Source of the DNA: Branchiostoma belcheri
Lineage: Eukaryota > Chordata > Leptocardii > Amphioxiformes > Branchiostomatidae
Assembly: GCF_001625305.1 (NCBI RefSeq)
Contig: NW_017802602.1
Span: 4,719,539 to 4,783,538, forward strand
Length of the DNA stretch: 64,000 nucleotides
Reading direction: 5' to 3'
Each line of letters begins with the position of its first letter. Position 1 is the first letter of the stretch. This document shows positions 44,249 through 56,200 of the stretch, one piece after another. The translations under genes and the position numbers were made by a program. The notes beneath the pieces were generated by a model, which ran no database searches, was not told where the DNA came from, and saw nothing but the letters and a program-made list of their open reading frames with translations.

Positions 44249-47200
44249 AAAAGAAATATCAAAGACAACAAAACACAGAACAGTTAAAAAAAATATCATG
44301 AGCTCACTTTCTGTATATTATTGATATGGATGGTTAAATTTTTCGTTCATATAACGTACCCGGGCTGATTACTCAGGTTATTAGTGTGTACATATCTTGT
44401 GCACTTCGTTGTTCCTTTCCAGGGAGGCCCAGGACCCAGAGGCCTGCCCGGACCTGGAGGTCCGGAGGGAATCCAGGGACCAAAAGGAGACATGGGGATG
44501 CCGGGACTGCCGGGGGATCAGGGCATGAAGGGACACCAGGTCAGGACTATAGAGATGAACGGCATTTTATTCTGTTGATCAAGCGAACATAAAGGTTGAC
44601 CAGCTTTGTGCGTTTATCATCATTTAGTGGACAATCCATAATGGCAACAGAACGTGATACATTTCATGTTATAGGTAAATTTAACTTCATTTTAGAAGGT
44701 AAGAACCCTTACTGTGACAAATAGGTAAATATATCGAAGAAAGTCTTCAATGTTTAGAAAGTAGTAAAAATTGATTCACATTCCAAGTCTTGTACGTTAT
44801 GTTAATTCTTTTGTACCCACGTGTCTGTATGTCTAATTATAGACCTTATGAAAGTGGCTGTGCTTTTGTTGTGTCAATAAAGTTTATAATATAGGACCTC
44901 CGAGGTCATTAGTATCATCATAATTAGCTTTACCCTCAAACACTGAGGTCTGTAGTTGATATTCTATCATTGTTATTATCTCCACAGGGATTAAGAGGAC
45001 CACAAGGCCCTACAGTGAGTATATAATACTTACTTGTAATGTTTTCTTGTCATTTTGAATGTATGGACTTTATTGCTTGACAGTTGTATATATATACAGG
45101 GTGCGGCAACAACGACAATGTAATCAATAAAAGAATACTAGTCTACTCTAGAGAACTATGAATGCAGGAATATGGGTGTAGACGGCGTATTGATATGATG
45201 TATGATGTTATAACATTTCTGTCTGTCATAATTCATTCTCTCTTTATAAATATAACGAAAGTTTATTGCAAATACTTGCCCGAGGGCTAATTGCAGTTAC
45301 AAACAACATAGAAAGAAAATACAGTGAAATGTGAGACTATAACTACTTCTAACATTATACTATGCTACAACATGACATGACACTAGTTTTACTGGGTTTG
45401 ACTAGGCAATGGAAGACGAATTTACCCACTTCTTTGATTTTAGTAGTAAAATTGCTTTTTTTGTGGTAGGGAATGGTGGGGAAGTAAGGCAGCATTTTGG
45501 ACACGGTGGTAAATAATTGATTTCTGATGTCGTCATAAAATGGACAGTCAGAGATGAAATGAATTTCGTCTTCCACTGCATTTGAGGAGCAATATTTACA
45601 AATTCTCTCCGACACAGGTAGTTTCATATATCGCCCTTTAATCAAACAAAGAACTACGTATGTACTGGTCTAAGGACGTAGATATTGGGTCGGGGAATGG
45701 CATGAGTAGATTGAAAATGTCTCTGTTTGTCTTTGGTTTGCTAGTCTTACACGTGACCACATTCATTAATTGTCGTCTATCTGCAGTATAGGTTGGACAG
45801 GTCATTGGAAAATGAAATTCATTTTCAACACGTTGACAATGACTGACATTCACATGAGAGTCATGCGTAACCTCTCATGGTTACAAATTATACTGTCAAA
45901 TTGTTGGTATGGTAATGTTTGACATTTGGATATTAGATGTTGCATATTTATTTACTTATCAATGTTTATATTGTGGTCTATGGAAAATGAAAAAAGAACA
46001 ATTTAACAAAATCCATCAAAAGCGCAGTATTTTGTGTCTGGTCGCCTATACTTCGGTGCGTCGGTGGCGCAAGGACTAGAGCGTTGGAATCGGAACCATT
46101 AGGTCCCGGGTTCGATATTCACCATGCCACGACGTTGTGGCCTTGGGAAAGGCACTTACACGACATCCCTCCCTGTACGATGGAGTGTCACCCACCCAGC
46201 CTTCTAGGAAAATCTGTCAAAAAAGGGGCCAAAAACACACTACGGATTTGGTGCGCCAATGTGCCAATTGCAACATTTTTACCTATACTTTTCCCGTGTC
46301 ACATGTAGGGTCCTCCAGGGCCAAGTGGGCCTGAAGGCCCGGCTGGTCGGCCGGGGGATAAAGGCTTCAAGGGCGACCAAGGCTTACCCGGCAAGGGCGG
46401 GGAGAAAGGATTACGGGTAAGAATTCTTATGTTTTTGGCTACGCCTCAGGGGCAGTACTAAGATCGCTTTGAAAGAATTTTAAAAATGCAGTCCATAGGG
46501 AATTGGTTTTAAGGCAACTTTCGGTCATTTAGTCTATTGACGGAGCAGGCAAGGCCTGCATTTGCATTTGAAAGGCAATATATATTTTCTTATTTTTCAA
46601 TTTCAAAGAAAAAAGGTTTAAACTCATTAGTAAATGTGCACAAACAGCAGCAATGTATTTTATTTCACAGGCACAGGCTGGTTTGTTCTATTTGTGCTAC
46701 ATTGTGGTGTATTTCATATTTCTGTCATACGTGTACAGTCACCATATTCAATATAGAAGATAAAAAAGCTTTAAGTTTTGGAAATTTGTTAATGATGTCT
46801 ATTTGATATAGCACAGGTGTGACAGGGCTCGAAATCCTTTTTTTCCTGCTAACGCTAGTTTCGTTCACCTACATTTTTCTATTTGAACAACGGGTTATTG
46901 AGGTGCTAAATACAACGTCATAGAACGTCAATACGAACAGAATTGCAAACTTGGGGAATTCATGTCTTCAGAACTCTGTTTAAAAAACTTTGATTTCTTG
47001 TTTTGTACATTAAACCTGGGTATTTGTTTATCACAGGGAATGCAGGGTTTACCCGGGATACCAGGAGAACCGGTAGGCCGCACACAAATGAATTTCTCAT
47101 TTTCTTTCACAAGATTTTAATTCTACAATGTTTAAGCTGAAAAAAAAGATCAACTTGATTCTCAGTTTCCTATTACTCAGAGGATGTAGAAGGCATATCC

Positions 47201-50200
47201 CACAATACATTGCGGTTTCCTGTCTACCAAACATATATACGGTTGACCGGAAGTTCCATGATCAGTTGAACGCATGTCAACACAATCGGACCTGTGTCGC
47301 CCCCGTCTGTATTTTCATGAAACATTCAAACTGGGGGTCAAAGGTCACGGGGAACTGTGGGATAAGTATTCTACCTTCTCTGTCATTAGTGTTATGATTG
47401 CCAAAAGTATATATGGCTGCACATGTGGTAGTTACTCACGTTATAGTTGTTTCGAAATTCCTGAAGAAAGTTTGGCGCCGCCCGATAACGATTGGTGGTG
47501 CAGAGGAACTTTCAAATTGACCTTTGACTGCTGAAACAAGCCATAATGTTGACATGGTGTCATAATATAGCATAAAACGCCTGCGCGAAACCCGGATTTT
47601 TAATATGTTTTTCGTTGGATAGTTGGTTATTCGTCAACGTTGCATCAGAATTTTGTCTGTTGCAGACGATACAACATTTGAAAGCTTTAGACGGGATCTC
47701 ATCCTTAAATACGCAAATACAACCATAAACAAGCTATAATGTGACGTTCCGCCGAAGTGCTATGCATAATATATTCTTACAGGCACAGTAAGTTCTGCTG
47801 ACGTGATTTGTGCTATCATATAGAACAAAGGACATGGCAGTATTGCAGTACTGGTAGTAAAGACGAGACATAATAAATAAAATTACAATGGACTTGACAG
47901 TTTCCAAACAATGTAAAGGTTCGTCAAGCCACATGATGATGTTTTATTGTTCTTTTGTAGGGGATGCTTGGTGAGCAGGGACCTATGGGTATGCCTGGTT
48001 TGTGTGTAAGTATGAATTATGTACAAACACATTGGTCATCTTTTCCTACATTATAAAAGATAACGTTGATTATGGATATGAAAACTAATTGCATTTTTTT
48101 GTCATTACAGGGTCCTAAGGGTGACAAAGGTAAGCATTCAGAACGTTTTGTACTTATTTTTTGAGTGTTGAGAATTTCTCCAGTTGAAAATGACCAAATG
48201 GAGGTATAGCTTTGCAAAGATATGCGTATTTGGATTAAATGTTGAATACATTCGCATCACACGAAGTATATCTACATGTGTACATTATGTGTATTCCTTT
48301 TCGTTACTTGTACATTTGATTTTCTGTCAGTATTTTTGGAAGCACTTGTGTAACAGCAACTTTGAGTTGCAATGAGAATTGGCCGTTTTCATATCATGCA
48401 TGCGCAGTTCTTACGTACGGAACTCAAATTGAATGTAGAGCATAGTTGGCTCATTTTAAGTAAGGCTTTCATTTAGCATAAAGCAAAGTAGGTATGCGTG
48501 AATCTAACATAATAACCGCTGCGTTTTAGTGAATAATGTTGCCAGTATATCCCAATATATCTTAAATATGTCTATGCTTCTACCCTATTGTTATTGTTAT
48601 CAGTTTATATATGAGTGTTGCTTATGCATTTGGTGTTCAGGTCATCCAGGATTACCAGGTCAACCGGGACAGTCAAGTAAGTCTGCAACAATCATCATTA
48701 TTGTATAATTATTACAAATTGATAACAATGAGTGAGTGTAAGATTGTGTTTGATTGGTTGGGTAATTCTGCTTAGGGATTCACGAATCAAGTATCAAAGT
48801 TCCATAATTTACAACTAGAAAACCATGTAATTTTCGTATTAATTATGCAAATTAGCCCCTTATTTGCAAAATGTGTACCTGTTAATATCCCACCTGTCAT
48901 GCATTACATTTGTAACAATCATGTAACGTTATCAATTTAATAGTCCCATCATGTGCATGTAAAACACTGGAATTATAGATTATCTCATTTTTCATGCAAT
49001 TTTTATCTTATGTAATATGCATCTAATTGTGTACATCTCTGTCTGAATTCACCCATAAAAATACATGATTAGTGCAGAGAAATTCATATTCCTTATGGCC
49101 CTTCAACAAACAAACTCTAACTAACCACACAGCTTTATATATTTCTAATATTACTACTGACCTGTATAGCCCAGTGCGGCGAAAATGTACAATAATGGTC
49201 TTCACTGTTAACCATGTATTTGCTGCACAGTTGAAGGCAGACCCGGTCCACCCGGCCCACTGGGACCTCGCGGTGATAAAGGTGACTCGGGGCTGCCGGG
49301 CGCTCCTGGACCGTCAGGAATAACTGTCAAGGGAGACCGGGGAGAGCCCGGGCAAGGAGGGCTGCCAGGTCAGTCAACTCTTATATCTATCCCAGCAGAG
49401 GATGTAGAAGGCGTATCCCAGAATTCCCTGTGACCTTTGACCTTCCCTGTGACCGCATTGTATTCTGGGATACACCCCTACCTCCTCTGTATCCACCCAT
49501 TGCCAAGTTAAATGTTTTGTCGTTGTAATCCATTCATCACCGCAACAAAACGCTTCTAAAACTCAAATTTTCCTTGCATTTTCCATTGTGTCCCAATATC
49601 GTATTGATGTTTACTACGCCATGCGCTTCCAACATCTTTGCTAGATCTTTATTACGTTGTGCGCTCCATATAGATTGGATTATCTATATGTATATAAAAG
49701 ATTCTTAAAGGCTTTCATACAAATTTGCCATTTGTCATCATCAGGGAAAAACAATATTTTTCCCTCCGGTACCTGTGGCATGAAGTTAAATTTAAAAAGT
49801 CTAGCACTTTACTTCATGTGAGTTTTGTTAGATTGAGGAGAGATTGGAATTCTAACATAACGTTATTTATTTGACTTTATTATTTAACATGTTTCTCCTT
49901 CACTGCAGGTCAGCAGGGCCCTCCTGGTCTGCCTGGATTAAGAGGTGGGTGGAGCACAAATGTTTTCTTTGGTATTGAAATTCAAAGACAATGGCATGAG
50001 AAGTACATTGTAGTATACTAGATAAACTTATCAAAACGTGCTGGAACTCTGATTGGCCAAATGAAGGTTGTTACTTATAACTGAGAATATAACAGTTATA
50101 AGTCATAATTAGTGTAATGTTGCATCATCTAGTCATCACTGAAGTTTGTTAACAATGACTATTTTTTTTAAAATTAAATCAAACATACGTCAGACGTTTT

Positions 50201-53200
50201 AGGTAGGTAAGTGTTTGTTACAGTGATTGGTTGTGATTCTCAAGTCACGTGTTTTTGTGTTTAAAGGTCCACCTGGTGAAGCAGGTCGGGACGGTTTCCC
50301 AGGTAAGTGGAGGTTTTCAATTATTAAAAAATGGTAAAAATATGGTAGTAAAATGATGAACGTTATTCCAACACAACGAGTACAGAGAAATCAAATTTTC
50401 AACAAATAAAGGGCCTCATATATATCGGGGCACTCCAGCCATCACTTGATAGAGACGGTGGACGATATAAACTACTTGGCATGTTTAATCGATTGCTGAC
50501 GTCACGCACCCGTTAAGTCTCGCTTGAATAACATCACGTGTCTGTAACCGTAACTCTCGCGAGATTACGTTCGAAAGTGAATGGTCATTAATTATCCTGA
50601 TGAATTCGACAGTGGTCGTTGAAAATTTGATCTCTCTGGACTTGTGTTGAAATTAAGTCCTACACTTAACCATGATTACTACCAACACAGATGAACTTTC
50701 ATGATGATATAAAAAATATGAATTTTGGAAATGCTGCAAATTGTCATTATTCATGTTAAAATATTTTTAAGCTTTTCTAATAATATTTAACGTCAAAAAA
50801 ATGAACAGACATCCGGACTTGCTTATCACAGTGTGCAAAAATGCATCCATTGCTTATTTGTGTATTTGCTTGTTTATTTAACTGTAGGCGTGAAAGGAGA
50901 CCGAGGTCTAAACGGGTCCCCAGGGTTGACAGGAGCCCGAGGGCCGCCTGGAGACCCAGGACAGCCAGGTGACCACACTGTCAACAATAACCTTAACTGG
51001 TTCATTACTCCCATATTATTATGTGAACCCATTTTTCCAATATATAATAAAGTTGTGTGTAATAATTGTATGAATTACGTTTATCTGCCGTGTGTTTCAA
51101 AGATCACTAGCTGTTTTTGCACATAAGATTTGTTTGATAGATACATATTTCACGGGGACGGATATATGTGGTCTCTAAGACGCTACCTTAACAGTTATTT
51201 GCTTTCAAAACATTTGAATTATATCATACTTCCAATGGTCTATTACATGTGATCCCCATCGGCCCTTCCGGCTAATCGTTGATCACGATACTGTGTCCAA
51301 TAACTGATGAGGACACAGACGGATTTGGTGTCGCCAATGTGACAAGATCTGAACATTTGCCACTAAGAGCCGTACAATTATTATTATTATTACATCTTTC
51401 ATAATATGATAGTATCTTGAATATAATTTATTCAGAATTTGTACCATAATTGTGCAAAATGTACAACGATGATTGATTCTATGTTTTCTTGGCTTGCAGG
51501 ACTCAAAGGTGACAAGGGGATAGGCATCCCAGGTAAGGCCCAGCGTCTATGTATACATTGTAGACTGATTTAGAACCTTCTACGATCATGTTCCTGTTAA
51601 TGGGGACTAGCAAACTGAAAAGTCATGCTTCTCGGTGGTGGTGGTGGTGGTGGGGGCTTGAAGAGTAGAAAGAGTAGAAATTGGCCAAATAGAGAGATAA
51701 CATGCCCAGGGAGTTGGCCCACTAGCGAGTACAGTTTGTAAACTACTATCTAGTGGACCGATTTACATGGCATGTTATATCTCAATTTAGCCAGTTTCTA
51801 CTCTTTCTACTCTTCAAGCCCCCCCCCCCACCACCACCTGTTTTGAGGAAAGCTTGGCTTTGGAAACGTAGTACTGGCAAATATTTCGTACTGGAAACCT
51901 AGTGATGAGGTTTTACCAGGTGTAGTTACGTAACCGACTGCTGAGATGCTGTAACAGATGTTATTGCCCTGCAGGTCAGCCGGGTCAGCCCGGGTTGCCA
52001 GGCGAACAGGGGCGGCCAGGCTTCCCGGGGGCCAAGGGACACGCAGGCCTCCCCGGTCCCGCAGGTTAGCAACAACTTTTATAATATGTGTGTTTATGTA
52101 AGATGTGTATTTATGTAAGATCTAATGTGTAATGTGAGTTGTAATGTGTACAATGTATATGTACTGTTGCTGGACCTGTTATGTATTACTTATCGAATGA
52201 TCTATTATTCATCGTTGGCTTTTCGTTCTATTTACTTCAACGTTCATTATATGATTTGTTAATTCTTTGTCATCATCCTTGTATCAAGGGTTGTCATGAC
52301 TTTTTTGTTATTGTTTATTTTGATTATTATTTATGTAATCCTTATCAGTTTATTTTGGTGGGGTTTTTAAAAATGATCCTGTTACTCTATCCATTTACAC
52401 ATTTGTTGTAATAAAGTTGTAATAAATAAATAAAAATAAAATAAAAAAGATGTAAAGTGCAATGTGATGTGTAATGTGGTGTGTGATGAGGTGTGAGGTA
52501 TATTGTGTAATGTGAGGTGTAAAGTGTAATGTGAGGTGTAAAGTGTAATGTGAGGTGTAAAGTGTAAGGTGAGGTGTAAAGTGTGTTGTGAGGTGTAAAG
52601 TGTAATGTGAGGTGTAAAGTGCAATGTGAGGTGTAAAGTGCAATGTGAGGTGTAATGTGTAACGTGAGGTGTAATGTGTATATGTAAGACGTAATAGGTA
52701 ATGTGACGTGTAATGTGAGGTGTGTGGTCTACTATGTAAATGTAAGATGCAATCCGATGATTCCCTACGGACTACAGGAAGAAAAGTGTGAAAATTCACA
52801 CCAAGGGAGATCCTAAACAAACAAACAAATGTGGAATTTTAGGTGTAACGTGAGGTGTAATGTGTATGTAATGTAAGGTGTAATGTATGTGTCATATGAG
52901 GTGTAATGTGAGGTGTAAAGTGAGGTGTAATGTGATGTGTATGGTGTAATGTGTACATGTAAGATGTAATATGTAACGTGAGTTGCTGTTATGCTCAGGT
53001 CCAGCTGGAGCACCAGGGTTTGGCAGGAAGGGAGACATCGGTCTGCCAGGTCCGCCCGGCCTACAGGGGCCGTCAGGACTGCCAGGTACACTTACCATAG
53101 CGGGGTGGGATCTCTTCCATTGTGCTGTATAAGTCAAGTCATTTTTTCTGGTCTTGGCTCGTATAATATGTGACAGATAGAGGCCCCTCTCTATAGTGTA

Positions 53201-56200
53201 GCATACATGGTCTAGTGGTTTATATATTTATTTGAACTTTGTCGCACGGACAGGGCAGGGGGAACAGGTAGAGGCTTTTCCATGCCCCCTGTCCAGATAA
53301 AAATATACATAAATCTAAAATACAAGTAGTAACCAATACAAATAATCACTAACAATATTCTAAAAATTAAATAATAAAACAACTGTAATAACTACGATAA
53401 CATAGGTATAAATAATACTAGAAACAGTAAAAAAAATTATAGCAGTAGTTATAATATAAAACAGATCTAACAACTAGAAAGGCCAATATTTGCTTTGGAG
53501 CAAATACAGCGATGGGTTCACCACATTTTACGACATGGCAGGGAAAGAATGAGAAACACAAGGGAAAACAATGATTTACATTGATATAACTATAATACTA
53601 GAGTTCCCCGATCTCATACCTTCGCCAAATGATGTTAATCTTTATGACTGACAAATTATAGATTAGATTATTCCCCCTGATTTAAGAAATAGGAACCTAA
53701 TTTTCATGAATTATATCATTTTATAATAATCTCAACCAAAAAACAGTCATATATTAACAAACAATGCATTCTAGCATTTCCTAATAAATTATGCAAATGA
53801 GGTCCTGATTTGAATAAATTATGTTTAATGATGTGTACCTCAATTTAACTTTCAAATACCACAAGTATGAAATTCCAGGCAGTTATCATTACATAATTAT
53901 AAAATTTTCTCATTAATTATGCAAATTAAGTCATTATTAACATAATCAATATCTTCCTGTGTTTCTCTCGTTGTCAATTACCAATGTCACAAGCTTTAAT
54001 TGTCCTATTATTGAATGCAGCTGATTTATAGAATTTTTCCATAAATTATGCAAATTACATCAATATTTGCATAATTGACACATAATTATATTAAGCATCA
54101 CGTAAGCTACCTACATACCAAAAATCACGACGATCCGTCAACCGGTTCTTGAGTTATCCCCTTTTGAATATTTTCAAGAATTTATCCCTGCAGTTCCAGA
54201 GCAAGCCGCTAGGGGGCCTTAACTCACGTCACTTCTTTCCCAGCACAAGAGCTACCTACCATCTAAATTTCATCACCGTAGCATGTCTAGATCATGAGAT
54301 ACTAGTATCAAAACCGGAAGTTCAGCTGCAGTACCATAACAAGCCGTTAGGGGGTCCAAAATCTAATCATTTTGAGGTCTCATCAAGACCTACCCACCTA
54401 CCAAGTATCAAGACAATCCATCAAGGCCTTCTTAAGTTATCGTGTTGACAGACAGACAGACACACACACACACATACACGAACGCCCCTGAAAACATAAC
54501 CTTCTTGGCGAAGGTAATGAAGTAACATACAACTAAAACAACAGTTGGATAGCTATTCCCTACTTTATTGGTTAGGATTTTTAATTGCATAATGCAAACT
54601 GTTGATTTTCAAAATAAATAAAAAAACGTTCATGCCCCGCATTCCAATGCTGGAGCAGAAAAGCTTGAAATACCTACCAAAACACTTGAATAAAGACATA
54701 CTGTCAGTATGGAAATGCTCTGTGCAGGTGTTAATCAAGTTAAATCCCAACAGCCAATCAGCAAGAAATGCTCTGTGCAGGTGGAAATGCTCTGTGCAGG
54801 TGTTAATCGAGTTAAATCCCAACAGCCAATCAGCAAGAAGTATAGAGGAAAGCTGCATGCCTATTGGTTGATGCCCTGCATTCCATTGTGATGATTCATG
54901 CCCAGACGTGGTAAACACGGCACACTAACACAGTAATACATTTGCTATAACACAGCCAAAAAACTCAAATAAAATCATTCTAAAAGCCTGTATCACAAAA
55001 ATTTAAAAAACGCCTAGGGGTATTTGCCCACTGTACCTCCATACCAAATTTCAGGACCTTAGGCCCTAAAATGAAGAAGCTGAATCCATTTAAAAAATGG
55101 CAGGAGAAGAAGGAGGAGAAGGAGAAGGAGGAGAAGAAACATCAGAAAAAGCAATATGGGTTCTTCGTGGTGTGGTGAACCCATAACAAAGGGTGCGCCA
55201 ACTGTAGATGTTTTGCGGATCAATGGATAGAAACTTTGCTTCTGGACCTCTTAGAGCTAAAATCCTAGCCAATGTTGCTCGCCCGACGTGCACACTACTA
55301 GAAAGGGCTGTGTGAGTCCTGAGGACTGAACGTTGTGATTCACCTTTCATCATCTCAAGAGCTAACTTAAAGGCGTCTAATGCAATGTCGGGGCGGCAAA
55401 ACAAAAATATAAATGGATGTGGAAATCTGTCTGATAGTACATAATTTCACACCTGAAGCATTTGAAACGGCACCGAGACAAGCACGCCAGGCATGTCTTC
55501 CTTAATTTTTTTGGACACCACATAATACCTAGAACCAGCTTACGATACAAAATAAGCAACAGTTTTCCGTCAGCAACATCAGCGCATTTTGCCTCATAGA
55601 CGTCATCATATTATGGAATATGATTGATTCAACTTACTACATAAAAGAATGATCAGAAAATTGACTTTGAAAATCCAGATTTGCTGCCCAGTATATACAT
55701 AAGTGTTCATAACACAGATCTTTCCTGTTGCAACCTGCTTAATTCTATTGCTGCAGAAATCTATTTTTCATCTATTTTTTTTGTTTGAAAGTAAGAGAGT
55801 CTATTGAAAAACAACAACATGCAGAATTATAAAGATTTAAGACTAGATCTTGTTTATGTATCATTTTATACCACTAAGCTACGGTTCATCATGCCTTGTA
55901 CACAGACCCATGCCAATGTACTGTTCTATATCTGCCCACATATTTGTCCACAATATCTTTGTGCTTCAGTTCAAAATACCAACATGTATGTGTTGAACAA
56001 CTATCCTGTAGGTCAGAAAGGAGACCAGGGATATGGGCTTCCAGGACCTCCGGGCAAGGCAGGCCTTCCAGGTATGTATAGGGATATGTTTGCTTGTATG
56101 TATGTATATGTATGTATGTATGTATGTATGTATGCATGTATGTTACAGAATTGTATTACATGTATTCGGCCGTTTGGTGCACCATATTAGAATCCAATGT

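Noticed and set aside
44384-44592. Alternative frame over collagen exon 4 ([15 protein letters not shown])
   Set aside because: It is the shifted reading of a Gly-X-Y exon whose true frame joins its neighbours.
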